From Amycolatopsis nigrescens CSC17Ta-90 (GTDB taxonomy: Bacteria; Actinomycetota; Actinomycetes; Mycobacteriales; Pseudonocardiaceae): 64,000 bases of DNA. The notes under the pieces were generated by a model that worked only from the letters and a program-made list of their open reading frames with translations, searched no databases and was not told the origin of the DNA. Shown here one piece after another: positions 17,318 through 27,283 of this stretch. Position numbers and translations under genes: made by a program. Where the stretch lies: positions 310,001 through 374,000 of the forward strand of contig NZ_ARVW01000001.1 of the NCBI RefSeq assembly GCF_000384315.1, read 5' to 3'. Numbering within the stretch: the first letter of the stretch is position 1; every line of letters begins with the position of its first letter.

Positions 17318-18598
17318 TCACCCGGCGTGCCGTCCGGTGTGCCACGCGTGCCAGGCGTGCGCCTGCGCGTCGGTCAGCGAAGCGACCTGATCGATCACCA
17401 CCCGCAGTCGAGCCGCGTCGCCGTCCGCCTCCTGCCAGGCCGGATGCAGCGCCGCATCCAGCGACTCCGGCGCCCGCACGGCCAGCACCCGCACCAGCTC
17501 GGCGAGCATCTGCCGCTGCCCGTCCTGCATGGCCAGCCGCCGCGGGTCGCTCATCACGTACCGCAGGGCGAGCGCCTTGAGCAGCGCCACCTCGGCCGCG
17601 ACCTGGTCCGGTACGGACAGATCGGCGGCGTACCGGCGCAGCGGGCCTTCCCCGTACTCGGTCCTGGTGCCGGTGACCGCGGCCGCGGCGAACCGGCCGA
17701 CCAGCTCGCTGGTCATCCGCTTCAGCGCGACCTGCGCGCCGAGCGAGTAGTCGTACTCGGCCCCGGTCAGCGCGGCCACCGCGGGCAGCGTCCGCAGCTC
17801 ACCCGCAGCACCCTCCACTGTGGACACTGGGAGGGTGGTGAAGTGCTTGGCCGCCAGCTCGGCGACCGCGGCACGCTCATCGGGATCGGCCAGCACCCGC
17901 AGCGAGATCCGCCCGGCCAGCACCCCGTCCTCGACGTCGTGCACCGAGTAGGCCACATCGTCGGCCCAGTCCATGATCTGCGCCTCGATGCAGGCCCGCC
18001 GCGCCGGCGCACCGTCCCGCATCCACTCGAAGGCGGCCAGGTCGTCGTCGTAGGCGCCGAACTTGACCGACCCGGCGCCGCGTGCCCACGGGTACTTGGT
18101 GGCCGCGTCCACGCAGGCCCTGGTCAGGTTCAGTCCGGTGGCGGCGCCCCCGTCGGCGAGCGCCTTCGGCTCCAGCCTGGTCAGGATGCGCAGGGTCTGC
18201 GCGTTGCCCTCGAACCCGCCGCAGGGCTGCGCGACCTGGTTGAGCGACTGCTCCCCGTTGTGCCCGAACGGCGGATGGCCGATGTCGTGCGCCAGCCCGG
18301 CGGTGTCCACCAGGTCCGGGTCCGCGCCCAGCTCCTCGGCGATCCCGCGGCCGATCTGCGCCACCTCCAGCGAGTGGGTGAGCCTGGTCCGCGGCACCCC
18401 GCTCACCTCGGCGCCCTCCCCCGGCCCGACCACCTGGGTCTTGCCGGCCAGCCGGCGCAGCGCGGCCGAGTGCAGCACCCTGGCCCGGTCGCGGGCGAAC
18501 GCGCTGCGCCCGTCCGCGCGGGAGCCGGGCAGCGCGGCCTGCTTCGCCGGCTCGGCGAGCCGGCGCTCCCGGTCGTGGTCGTTGTAGCTCGAGCTCAC
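17318..18598 (-). CDS. dgt: Deoxyguanosinetriphosphate triphosphohydrolase-like protein
   Basis: The 426-residue HD-domain hydrolase removes triphosphate from dNTPs, controlling nucleotide pools. It contains the N-terminal [20 protein letters not shown] segment, the metal motif [16 protein letters not shown] (about residues 110-125) and a second Asp in [17 protein letters not shown], all typical of Dgt. Start GTG 18598. The dnaG-dgt neighbourhood is conserved in mycobacteria; here sigJ, marR, a membrane protein and the serpin are inserted between them. The serpin starts 55 bases beyond the dgt stop on the same strand and may share its transcript. Confidence 0.93.
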   Translation of the reverse strand: MSSSYNDHDRERRLAEPAKQAALPGSRADGRSAFARDRARVLHSAALRRLAGKTQVVGPGEGAEVSGVPRTRLTHSLEVAQIGRGIAEELGADPDLVDTAGLAHDIGHPPFGHNGEQSLNQVAQPCGGFEGNAQTLRILTRLEPKALADGGAATGLNLTRACVDAATKYPWARGAGSVKFGAYDDDLAAFEWMRDGAPARRACIEAQIMDWADDVAYSVHDVEDGVLAGRISLRVLADPDERAAVAELAAKHFTTLPVSTVEGAAGELRTLPAVAALTGAEYDYSLGAQVALKRMTSELVGRFAAAAVTGTRTEYGEGPLRRYAADLSVPDQVAAEVALLKALALRYVMSDPRRLAMQDGQRQMLAELVRVLAVRAPESLDAALHPAWQEADGDAARLRVVIDQVASLTDAQAHAWHAWHTGRHAG

Positions 18599-18628
18599 CC
18601 GTGGAGCATATGCGCGTGCACCGACAAC

Positions 18629-19294
18629 TCAGCCGATGCTGGTGCCGCCGATCTCGTCCGCCGGGTTGTTGGTCAGCCGGTAGAACAGCAGCGCACCGGT
18701 CTCCCGGTAGATGTACATCGCCTGGGTCTCCCTGGTCTGCACGACCGGGCCGCGATGGGTCGGCGAGCCCCAGGCGTCCAGCCCGGTGTCGTTGGCCATG
18801 GTGGTTGCCCGCAGCGAGTGCCAGGGATCGCTGACGATCACCGCGGTGCGCAGCCCGCGCTGCTGCGCCGCGGCGGACACCGCGCGCAGGCTGCCCAGGG
18901 TGTCCCGGCCCTCGTTCACCAGCAGCGTGGCCGTCTTCGGCACGCCCTGCTGGACCAGCCAGCGCTGACCGGCCTCGGCCTCGGTGTAGTTGTCGCCGGT
19001 CTTGCCGCCGCCGACGGTCACCACGGTCTTGGCGACGCCCTCGTCGTAGAGCTGCTTGGCGTGCTCGAGCCTGGCCTCGAAGACCCCGGACGGCTTGCCG
19101 TTGTACTGAGCGGCACCGAGCACCACGATCACGTCCGCCGGGGCGCGGTCGTCCAGCCTGGCCACCTGCCAGACGCGCACGGCGGTGCCGCCGACTACCA
19201 GCAGTAGCAGCAGCACGGTGCCGAAAAGGGCTCGGCGCACCCAGTTGGCCGGACGCGGGGTCACCGGCGGAAGGGACGAACTCATCCAGGCCAT
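18629..19294 (-). CDS. YdcF-family (DUF218) membrane-anchored protein
   Basis: The 221-residue protein has one N-terminal transmembrane helix (RRALFGTVLLLLLVVGGTAV) and an extracytoplasmic DUF218/YdcF domain. The domain shows the family pattern DVIVVLGAAQYNG, VTVGGGKTGDN, LVNEGRDTLGSL and VIVSDPWHSLRA. Family members include the SanA/vancomycin-resistance type and bind nucleotides or envelope precursors; the reaction is unproven. ATG 19285 is an equally possible start. It lies 30 bases upstream of the dgt start, so the two may be co-transcribed. Confidence 0.82.
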   Translation of the reverse strand: MAWMSSSLPPVTPRPANWVRRALFGTVLLLLLVVGGTAVRVWQVARLDDRAPADVIVVLGAAQYNGKPSGVFEARLEHAKQLYDEGVAKTVVTVGGGKTGDNYTEAEAGQRWLVQQGVPKTATLLVNEGRDTLGSLRAVSAAAQQRGLRTAVIVSDPWHSLRATTMANDTGLDAWGSPTHRGPVVQTRETQAMYIYRETGALLFYRLTNNPADEIGGTSIG

Positions 19295-19325
19295 CTTCGC
19301 AGAGCCGCCGTCGCGCCCCGAAGAC

Positions 19326-19353
19326 AGCTCGCTACAACCAGCTCGCTACAACC
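19326..19353. repeat. Tandem 14-bp duplication over a stop codon
   Basis: The word AGCTCGCTACAACC occurs twice in direct succession (19326-19339 and 19340-19353). The second copy contains the stop codon of the response regulator; the duplication does not change the protein end. Confidence 0.8.
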
Positions 19354-19951
19354 AACCGCGTTCTTCGGTCAGCCGGATCGCCTCCGCGCGGGTGCGCGCG
19401 CCGGTCTTGCCGATCGCCGAGGACAGGTGGTTGCGCACGGTGCCTTCGGACAGGTGCAGCCGCTGGGCCAGCTCGGCCACCGTCTGGCCGGAGCTGGCCG
19501 CCTCCAGCACCTGCCGCTCCCGCGCGGTGAGCGGGCTCGTCCCGGTGGCCAGCGACTCCGCCGCCAGCGCCGGATCCACCACACGAAGTCCGCTGTGGAC
19601 CCTCCGGACGGCGTCCACCAGCTGTTCCGGCGGAGCGTCCTTCACCACGAACCCGGCCGCACCGGCCGCCATCGCCCTGGCCAGATAGCCCGGCCTGCCG
19701 AAGGTGGTGCACACGATGATCCGGCAGGCCGGCAGCGCCGCGTGCAGCTCGGCCGCCGCCGCCAGCCCGTCCTTGCCCGGCATCTGCACGTCCAGCAGCG
19801 CCACGTCCGGCGCGCTTTCCCTGGCCGCGGGCAGCACGTCGTCACCGCTGCCGACCTGGGCGACCACCTCCAGATCGGGCTCCAGCCCGAGCACGGTGGC
19901 CAGCGCGCCGCGGACCATCGCCTGGTCGTCGGCGAGCAGGATGCGGATCAT
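19346..19951 (-). CDS. NarL/LuxR-family response regulator
   Basis: The 201-residue regulator has a receiver domain (residues 1-120) with the acidic pair D8/D9, phosphorylation site D54 (ALLDVQMPGK), Thr in CTTFG and Lys in VVKDAPP. A C-terminal LuxR helix-turn-helix follows (about 138-195, LTARERQVLEAASSGQTVAELA). It overlaps the histidine kinase gene by 4 bases. With the ABC genes upstream, it belongs to a transporter plus two-component operon often used for envelope or antibiotic stress; the signal is unknown. Confidence 0.93.
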   Translation of the reverse strand: MIRILLADDQAMVRGALATVLGLEPDLEVVAQVGSGDDVLPAARESAPDVALLDVQMPGKDGLAAAAELHAALPACRIIVCTTFGRPGYLARAMAAGAAGFVVKDAPPEQLVDAVRRVHSGLRVVDPALAAESLATGTSPLTARERQVLEAASSGQTVAELAQRLHLSEGTVRNHLSSAIGKTGARTRAEAIRLTEERGWL

Positions 19952-21153
19952 GCCGGCTCCCCGACCGGCCTGACCTGCGCCGTCGCGGGCGCGGCGGCCG
20001 GCTCGTCGTGCTCCGGCGCCTCGGCACGCAGCACGAACCCGCCACCGGGTTTCGGCCGCGCGGTGACCGTGCCGCCGACCTCGGCCAGCCGCTCGGACAG
20101 CCCCCGCAGGCCGTTCCCCTGCCGCACCTCCCCGGCGGCGGTGCCGTCGTCCTCGATCTCCAGCCAGTTCCGACCGAGCCTGGCCCGTACCGTGCGGGCG
20201 TCCGAATGCCGGATCACGTTGGTGACCGCCTCCCGCAACACATAGCCGAACACCCGCTGCAGGTCGGGACGCACATCGTCCACCGCGTGCGGCAGGTCCG
20301 CGTCGATCTCCGCGGCCCGCAGCGCCGCGCGCGCACCGGCTATCTCCGCGGGCAAGGACACCTCCAGGTACTCCGAAACGGTCGCGCGCACGTCACCGAG
20401 CGCGCTGCGGGAGAGGCCCTCCACCTCGCGGATCTCGGTGATCGCCGAGTCCACGTCCTTCGAGCTTTCCAGCACCCGGCGGGCCAGCCCCGCCTTGACC
20501 GTGATCGTGGTGAGGCTGTGCCCGAGGATGTCGTGCAGGTCCCTGGCCACCCGCTCCCGCTCCGCGGTGACCGCCAGCGTGGCGATCTCGTCCTGGGCCC
20601 GGCGCAGCACCCGGACCGTCCGGATCAACCGGCCCATCACCAGCAGCGCGAAGCTGACCGAGCAGATCGTGATCAGGTCGCCGACGTCCTCGGACCACCG
20701 CCCGGTGACCAGCAGCAGCACCGCCAGCCCGGCCGCGCTGGCCCCGTCGAGCACCAGCACCCAGCCGACCGGCAGGACGAAGGCGAGCATCGCCATCACG
20801 TAGGTCATCAGGCTCAGCGAGTCCGGCCCGAGCAGGGCGAGCTGCGCCCAGCCCACGGCCAGCATGCCGACGCAGAAGACGAGCCGGCGACGGAGGTCGT
20901 CCACCGGCAGGACCATCGGGAACAGGAGGTAGCACAGCGAGTAAACCGCGACCAGCGCCAGCACCAGGCCGTTCCACCACAGGCCCCGATGCCCCTCCAG
21001 CACGATCCGCACCGAGGGGGCCGCGTAGGGGGTCAGGAATCCGATCGCGATGATCGCCCAGCGGTACCGGAACCGCCGTTGCCCGCCGACCCGTTGGAAG
21101 GTGCCCACGTCCCGCCACCACAGGTTCCGCGAACCCGGCCCCTCCGTCACCAC
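19948..21153 (-). CDS. Sensor histidine kinase, NarL-partner (DesK-like) type
   Basis: The 401-residue kinase has about six N-terminal membrane helices with almost no extracellular domain, then a HisKA_3 dimerisation helix with phosphoacceptor H207 in RDLHDILGHSL, and a C-terminal ATPase domain with LREAVTNVIRHSDA (N box) and GNGLRGLSERL (G box). Sensors of this shape detect signals in or at the membrane. GTG 21153 follows a GAGGAG site that directly abuts a 69-bp tandem repeat rich in hairpins, which may tune its expression relative to the upstream ABC genes. Confidence 0.92.
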   Translation of the reverse strand: MVTEGPGSRNLWWRDVGTFQRVGGQRRFRYRWAIIAIGFLTPYAAPSVRIVLEGHRGLWWNGLVLALVAVYSLCYLLFPMVLPVDDLRRRLVFCVGMLAVGWAQLALLGPDSLSLMTYVMAMLAFVLPVGWVLVLDGASAAGLAVLLLVTGRWSEDVGDLITICSVSFALLVMGRLIRTVRVLRRAQDEIATLAVTAERERVARDLHDILGHSLTTITVKAGLARRVLESSKDVDSAITEIREVEGLSRSALGDVRATVSEYLEVSLPAEIAGARAALRAAEIDADLPHAVDDVRPDLQRVFGYVLREAVTNVIRHSDARTVRARLGRNWLEIEDDGTAAGEVRQGNGLRGLSERLAEVGGTVTARPKPGGGFVLRAEAPEHDEPAAAPATAQVRPVGEPA

Positions 21154-21161
21154 TACCGCTC

Positions 21162-21305
21162 CTCAGAATCTTGCGGGACACCCGCACCCGATCGATGAGG
21201 GCATGCGCAAAAAGCCTCGCATGCCCCCATCTCAGAATCTTGCGGGACACCCGCACCCGATCGATGAGGGCATGCGCAAAAAGCCTCGCATGCCCCCATC
21301 TCAGA
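21162..21305. repeat. Perfect 69-bp tandem duplication with nested hairpins
   Basis: Two identical 69-bp units occupy 21162-21230 and 21231-21299, followed by a six-base partial third unit. Each unit contains two hairpins: TGCGGG-aca-CCCGCA, and GGGCATGCG with CGCATGCCC around a 10-nt loop that contains an A run (T run on the sense strand). The array fills the gap between the permease stop and the histidine kinase ribosome binding site, all read on the minus strand. Confidence 0.95.
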
Positions 21306-22041
21306 CTCGTGCGCTGTCTTTACGGTAACGCCTGATCACCAGCGCCCCGAGCACCAAGGTCCAGGCGGCGAGCACCCCGGCCGCGTTGCCCAAGCTCACC
21401 GACAGGTCGCTGGTCACCGCGCCCCGGCCGATCTGGGTGAGCCAGTAGCTGGGCAGCGCCGGGGAGATGTCCGCCATCCAGCCCGGCATCCCGTCGAGCG
21501 GGATCCACAGTCCACCGAGGAACCCCATCACCATCATCACCAGCATGTTCACCGGCTGCATCGAGTCCGGGGTGCCGAACTGGCCGAGCAGCAGGCCGAG
21601 CAACACCAGCGGGATCGAGCCGAGCCAGATGCCAAGCACGATCCGCAGCCAGGCGCCCGCGTCCAGGTGCACCCCCTCGGCGAACGCGCCGACCAGCGGC
21701 ACCACGAGCAGCGCCGGCAAGGCCACCAGCATGCCGGAGACCGCCTTGCCGCCGAGGTAGCCCGCGCCGGACAGCGGGGTCAGCCGCAGCTGCCGCTGCC
21801 AGCCGGCGGCACGCTCGAAGGCCAGCTTGCCGCCGGTCGCCATCGCGCCGGCCAGTGTGCCGAACGCCATCATGTTCACCATGATCACCGCGACCGCCAC
21901 CGCGCGCCCTGGGGCGTCGCCCTGGATGAACACGTTCGCCTGCAACAGGAACATCAGCACCGGGAAGGCGACCCCCAGCACCACGAACCGGGTGGAGCGG
22001 AAGGTCCGCCTGGTTTCCAGCAGGAAATAGCCGAAACTCAT
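21301..22041 (-). CDS. ABC-2 type transporter permease
   Basis: The 246-residue protein has six predicted membrane helices and the ABC-2 layout of DrrB-like exporters: a cytoplasmic N-terminal amphipathic stretch (LLETRRTFRSTRFVVLG), a charged loop after helix 2 (ERAAGWQRQLRLTPLSGAGY) and a late GFLGGLWIPLDGMPGWM motif. It exports an unknown substrate, probably with the ATPase encoded 2 bases upstream. Its stop is directly followed by the 69-bp tandem repeat and then the two-component genes. Confidence 0.88.
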   Translation of the reverse strand: MSFGYFLLETRRTFRSTRFVVLGVAFPVLMFLLQANVFIQGDAPGRAVAVAVIMVNMMAFGTLAGAMATGGKLAFERAAGWQRQLRLTPLSGAGYLGGKAVSGMLVALPALLVVPLVGAFAEGVHLDAGAWLRIVLGIWLGSIPLVLLGLLLGQFGTPDSMQPVNMLVMMVMGFLGGLWIPLDGMPGWMADISPALPSYWLTQIGRGAVTSDLSVSLGNAAGVLAAWTLVLGALVIRRYRKDSARV

Positions 22042-22043
22042 CG

Positions 22044-23000
22044 TCAGCGCTCGCTCTCGGTGTTTTGTGCGGTGTCTTGTGCGGTCAGTGAAAGGAAGGC
22101 GCCCTCGAGCCCGATCGCGGAGATCTCGATGTCGTAGGCGTTGTCGAAGCGCGCCAGCAGCGCGCGCAGGGTGACATCCGAGTCGGCGCTGGACAGGGCA
22201 ACCCGGTCACCGCGCAGGTCGAACTCGCGGACCGCGGGCAGACCGGCGATGGTGGCCCGGTCCGCCCCCGGTACGACCGCGCGGACCGTGCGCCCCCCTG
22301 ACAGCGCACGGACCTCGGCGACCGAGCCGTCGGCCACGATCCGGCCTGCCCGCATCAGCACCACCCGGTCCGCGAACTCTTCGGCCTCTTCGAGGTAGTG
22401 CGTCGCGAAGAGCACCGTGCGGCCGGACTCGGTGTACGTGTACATGGACTTCCAAAACTCGTGGCGGGTTCCCACATCCATTGCCGCGGTCGGTTCGTCC
22501 AGCACCAGCAGATCGGGGTCGCTGACGAGTGCGACGGCGAACCGCACCCGCTGCTTCTGGCCGCCGGAAAGCTTGTTGGCCCGGCGGTTCGCCAGCTCCG
22601 CCACGCCGGCCCCGCGCAGCGCCTCGGACACCGGCAGCGGCGCGCGGTGCAGCGACGCGACCATGGCGACCATCTCGCGGACGGTCAGATCGTCCACCAG
22701 TGCGCCGCCCTGCAGCATCGCGCCGATCGCGCCCTCGGCCACCGCCTCCGCCGGCGAGGAGCCGAAAACGGTGACCTCACCGGTGTCCGGCTTGCTCAGG
22801 CCGAGGATCATGTCCACAGTGGTCGATTTGCCGGCGCCATTCGGGCCGAGCAGGGCGACCACCTCACCCGGCGCGATGCTGAGGTCGATCCCGTCGACCG
22901 CGTGCACGTCGCCGTAGTGCTTGCGCAGCCCGGTGAGGTGCACCGCGGCCCCCGCCGCGACCCGGTGGCCTTGCGGCGAAGAAGTACTCGTTCTGTTCAT
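22044..23000 (-). CDS. ABC transporter ATP-binding protein (DrrA-like)
   Basis: The 318-residue ATPase has Walker A LGPNGAGKSTTVDMILGL (about residues 49-66), the signature LSGGQKQRVRFAVAL, Walker B LLVLDEPTAAMD and the H-loop FATHYLEEAEEFADRV. A C-terminal extension typical of drug-export (DrrA) ATPases follows. The frame is open upstream to 23042, but ATG 23000 gives the expected short N-terminus. It heads the ATPase, permease, kinase, regulator operon. A palindromic element at 23084-23136 separates it from glyS. Confidence 0.9.
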   Translation of the reverse strand: MNRTSTSSPQGHRVAAGAAVHLTGLRKHYGDVHAVDGIDLSIAPGEVVALLGPNGAGKSTTVDMILGLSKPDTGEVTVFGSSPAEAVAEGAIGAMLQGGALVDDLTVREMVAMVASLHRAPLPVSEALRGAGVAELANRRANKLSGGQKQRVRFAVALVSDPDLLVLDEPTAAMDVGTRHEFWKSMYTYTESGRTVLFATHYLEEAEEFADRVVLMRAGRIVADGSVAEVRALSGGRTVRAVVPGADRATIAGLPAVREFDLRGDRVALSSADSDVTLRALLARFDNAYDIEISAIGLEGAFLSLTAQDTAQNTESER

Positions 23001-23083
23001 GCCTTCAGCCTGCGCGCCGCCAGCCCTTCGCACGCAGCTCAACCGTCACGATCTCCCCATGACACTTGTCAGGGGTGGCTGAC

Positions 23084-23136
23084 GCAGCGAAGGCCACCTT
23101 CGCTGCGTTGAACGCAGGCAAGGTGGCCTTCGCTGC
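23084..23136. repeat. 53-bp palindromic element (copy A), glyS 3' end
   Basis: A near-perfect palindrome: the arms pair over 26 bases except for a two-base CG/GC inversion. The right arm reads AACGCAGGCAAGGTGGCC then TTCGCTGC. It lies 16 bases after the glyS stop and before the ABC operon, on the same strand. It shares its core with the elements at 42054-42106 and 47308-47360. It probably acts as a transcription terminator. Confidence 0.85.
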
Positions 23137-23151
23137 AAAGGTGTCTACCGG

Positions 23152-24540
<1,389 letters not shown>

Positions 24541-24642
24541 TCCACGCTCCGAGGCATGCGGGGACGGTTATCTGAAGTCGTCAGCGTATCCGGCCGCCCC
24601 CGCCTGCCGTCGAGGGGATTCCTTAGCCAGGTTCACCCACGG

Positions 24643-25266
24643 TTACGCCGCGCCGGGGCGGGACACCAGCTCCGCGCTGATGATGCGGTTGTCGCGGTAA
24701 CCGTCCGTGCCGCCGACGTAGTCACCACCGCAGGTGACCAGCACCAGCCGGTGTGCGCCCTCCTGGCTGAACAGCTCGGGCGCGACCTCGCCGAGCTTGT
24801 CCTTGTGCACCGTCACCACGTCGTGCACCCGGTAGGTCCACTGCCCGCCGGCGGTGTCCGCCACGCTGATCTCCTGGCCGTCCTTCATCCGCCAGAGCTG
24901 GTCGAACGGTCCCTTCTGGCCCTTCCAGTTGACGTGCCCGGAGAGCAGGGCGGCGCCGTTGGCGTCCCCGAGCTTCGCGCCCCACCAGGTCGCTTCGTCC
25001 AGGCCCTCCGGGATGGGCAGGGTGCCGTCCGCGGTCAGCTCCTGGCGGACCAGCTTGGCGGTGGAGCCGTCCGGCAGCCGGACGGTGCCGGGGTCCTGCC
25101 CGGCGGGCTGGGACCCGGTGGATCCCGCGGCCTGGCCGGTCGCCGCGGCCGGTGCGGGCTGCTGTGCGCCGTCCGGCGCGGACTCGCCGCCACCGCACCC
25201 GGCCAGCACGGCGAGCGCGGCGAACAGGGCGGCCAGCAGCCGCGCGCCCTTGAAGTACTCCACCAT
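24643..25266 (-). CDS. Class F sortase, lipoprotein form
   Basis: The 207-residue protein has a lipoprotein signal peptide (lipobox LAGC near residue 22) and a Pro/Gln/Ala-rich linker. A compact sortase domain follows with SGHVNW (catalytic His) and LVTCGGDY (catalytic Cys); a basic residue in DGYRDNRII would complete the triad. Class F sortases are the small actinobacterial group whose substrates are poorly defined. ATG 25266 with AAAGGAG nine bases upstream is chosen over two in-frame ATGs further upstream. It is the third gene of the surface protein and sortase cluster and is about 60% identical in its core to the next sortase by eye. Confidence 0.85.
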   Translation of the reverse strand: MVEYFKGARLLAALFAALAVLAGCGGGESAPDGAQQPAPAAATGQAAGSTGSQPAGQDPGTVRLPDGSTAKLVRQELTADGTLPIPEGLDEATWWGAKLGDANGAALLSGHVNWKGQKGPFDQLWRMKDGQEISVADTAGGQWTYRVHDVVTVHKDKLGEVAPELFSQEGAHRLVLVTCGGDYVGGTDGYRDNRIISAELVSRPGAA

Positions 25267-25349
25267 CGAGTGTTGCTCCTTTCGCATGAACCGATACCGG
25301 TTACATGCGGGGCCCACCAGCCGGGGTTGCAGCCAAAAAGCCGCCCCGG

Positions 25350-26015
25350 TCAGGACCCGGAGACCAGCGACGCGGTGACGACTCGGTTGTCGCGATAGCC
25401 GTCCGTGCCGCCGACGTAGTCACCACCGCAGGTGACCAGCACCAGCCGCGGCGGGCCGTCCTGGCCGAACAGCTGCGGAGCGTGCTTCGGCAGCTCGTCC
25501 TTGTGCAGCGTGACGATCTCGTCCACCCGGTAGATCCACGGCAGCCCGCGGGCGTCCAGCACGGTCACGTTCTGCCCGGCCCGGATCCGCCACAGCTGGT
25601 CGAACGGCCCTTTCGTGCCACCCCAGTTCACATGCCCGGACAGCAGCGAAGCGCCCTTCGGCGCACCGAGCTTGGCGCCCCACCAGCTCGCCTCCTCCAG
25701 GCCGCGCGGGATCGGCAGGGTGCCATTGCGGGTGACCTCGCGGCGGACCAGTTTCGCGGTGCCGCCGTCGGGCAGGCGGACCGTGCCGGGCTGCTGGCCC
25801 GGCCCGGCGACCGAAAGCTCCGAGGGCAGTTCGGCCGGCGCGGCGAGCTCGTCGATGTCGACCTCCTGCGGTGGTGCGGCCGGGGTGCCGCCGCTGAAGG
25901 TGAACACCATCGCGCCGGCGAAGATCGCGACGGCGGCGAGTGCCCCCAATACGCCGGAAACCCACTTCCGCCCGGCGGAAAGGCCGGGCGGAAGTGGGTC
26001 GACGGGCTGTACCAA
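25350..26015 (-). CDS. Class F sortase, transmembrane form
   Basis: The 221-residue protein has a short cytoplasmic N-terminus ending in RKWV, one transmembrane helix (GVLGALAAVAIFAGAMVF), a linker and a sortase domain with SGHVNW (His) and LVTCGGDY (Cys). It is a paralogue of the lipoprotein sortase downstream. The start is uncertain: the frame opens with TTG 26015, has no good ribosome site, and its first codons contain a 15-bp inverted repeat (25961-25998). The upstream gene, whose stop is at 26027, encodes a candidate substrate. Confidence 0.83.
   Translation of the reverse strand: MVQPVDPLPPGLSAGRKWVSGVLGALAAVAIFAGAMVFTFSGGTPAAPPQEVDIDELAAPAELPSELSVAGPGQQPGTVRLPDGGTAKLVRREVTRNGTLPIPRGLEEASWWGAKLGAPKGASLLSGHVNWGGTKGPFDQLWRIRAGQNVTVLDARGLPWIYRVDEIVTLHKDELPKHAPQLFGQDGPPRLVLVTCGGDYVGGTDGYRDNRVVTASLVSGS
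25961..25998. promoter_or_regulatory. 15-bp inverted repeat at the 5' end of the sortase gene
   Basis: Arms CCCACTTCCGCCCGG (25961-25975) and CCGGGCGGAAGTGGG (25984-25998) pair perfectly around an 8-nt loop; on the sense strand a short T run follows. It overlaps the first codons of the transmembrane sortase and begins 29 bases after the upstream stop. It could terminate or attenuate transcription between the surface protein and the sortases. Confidence 0.6.
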
Positions 26016-26026
26016 ACCTGGTTCCG

Positions 26027-27169
26027 CTACTGGTCGGACGGGGTACGCACCGGCGCGGGCTTGCGGCGCCGGGCCACCAGCAGCGCACCGGCGGCGAGCA
26101 CCACACCGCCGCCGAGCAGCGCGAAGCCGAGCGGCGCGGGGCTGTCCTCGGCGGGCGCCGGAGCCGCGACCGTGGACACCCCGGCCGGGATCTTCACCGG
26201 CACCGCGGGCTGGCCACCGCTGGAGCCGCTGCCGGCCGCCTTGGCCACGAAACCCTTGGGCAGCGAGCAGCTCACCCCGCCCAGCACCATCCTGGTCTTG
26301 ATCTGCTGCAGCTTGATGCCCTCGGTGTTCACCGGCGTGGTGGTGATCTCGACCTGCCAGCCGGCCACGACGGTGGTGTCGCCGGAGCGCCAGGCGGACT
26401 GCTTGATCAGCTGGCCGAACTCGGCGACCCGGCTGAGCTTGATGCTGGACCGCGTCTCCTCGCGGTTGAGCTCCACCTTGTCCTCGATCGCCGCCCCCGG
26501 CGGGCCGAGCTTGACGTTGTCCACGGTGAGCGGCTCGTTGCCCGCGGGCAGCGCGAACTCCGCGAGCTGGTCCTGCTCGTTGCGGATCAGCAGTTTCTCC
26601 GCGGTCGCGGTGCCCTTCGCCTTGTCGTTGGACGGGCAGTCCGCGGTGGTCTTCGAGCCCAGCAGGGCGAACACGGTGTTGTCCAGCGGCGCTTCCTCGG
26701 CCCGGCCGCTGTCCTGCAGGGCGTACTGCGCCTCGGCGACCGCACTGGGCACGGTGGTGTCCTTGAGCGAGGCGGTCACGTTGTGCGGACGGCTCTTGAC
26801 GCCCTCCGGGAACGGGCTCTGCTCGCCGAACTGGCCGAGGTGCAGCACGTAGTTCGAGACCGTCGGCCGGCCGTCCTCGTAGTGCGTGCCGAACGAGTTC
26901 CGCTCCCCCTCGTCCTGCGGGATCCTGGTGCGCTCGCCGGTGAGCTTGGAGGTCCCCACGCCGAGCGGCGAACGCTGGGTCTCGGTGATCACGTGTCCCG
27001 GCTTCGGCGCGTCGTCCGCGCCGACTCTCACCGAGGCGCCGTTGGCGAAGGCGACCGGACCGGACTTCTCATCCACCGATGTGGCGCCCTGCGCGGCGGC
27101 AAGGCCCGGGGCCGCGGCCAGCGCGAGCGCCGCCATGCCGACCACCAGCTTCGTCACGAAACGAGTCAT
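26027..27169 (-). CDS. Secreted cell-wall-anchored-like surface protein
   Basis: The 380-residue product has a Sec signal peptide (LVVGMAALALAAAPGLAAAQG), a large extracytoplasmic region with no domain I recognise (one Cys pair, C in TADCPSND and VSCSLPK), a Pro/Ala-rich stalk, a C-terminal hydrophobic helix (PLGFALLGGGVVLAAGALLVA) and a basic tail RRRKP. This is the layout of a sortase substrate, but no LPXTG or LAXTG motif precedes the helix; the sequence there is PAEDSPAPLG. GAGGAG precedes ATG 27169. It heads an operon with two class F sortases, which implies functional linkage. Confidence 0.75.
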   Translation of the reverse strand: MTRFVTKLVVGMAALALAAAPGLAAAQGATSVDEKSGPVAFANGASVRVGADDAPKPGHVITETQRSPLGVGTSKLTGERTRIPQDEGERNSFGTHYEDGRPTVSNYVLHLGQFGEQSPFPEGVKSRPHNVTASLKDTTVPSAVAEAQYALQDSGRAEEAPLDNTVFALLGSKTTADCPSNDKAKGTATAEKLLIRNEQDQLAEFALPAGNEPLTVDNVKLGPPGAAIEDKVELNREETRSSIKLSRVAEFGQLIKQSAWRSGDTTVVAGWQVEITTTPVNTEGIKLQQIKTRMVLGGVSCSLPKGFVAKAAGSGSSGGQPAVPVKIPAGVSTVAAPAPAEDSPAPLGFALLGGGVVLAAGALLVARRRKPAPVRTPSDQ

Positions 27170-27283
27170 GTCTCCTCAGCTTCTGCTCCCGGTGCGGGCG
27201 CCCAATGCTACAGAGCGCCGCAGGACAACCCCTGCCAACCTTCCCGCGTTGAACCGGTGAAAAGGCAACAATGTCAAAAAACG

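Noticed and set aside
24541..24642. T-box leader upstream of glyS
   Set aside because: The region is only 102 bases and contains neither a specifier-like stem nor the conserved T-box sequence.
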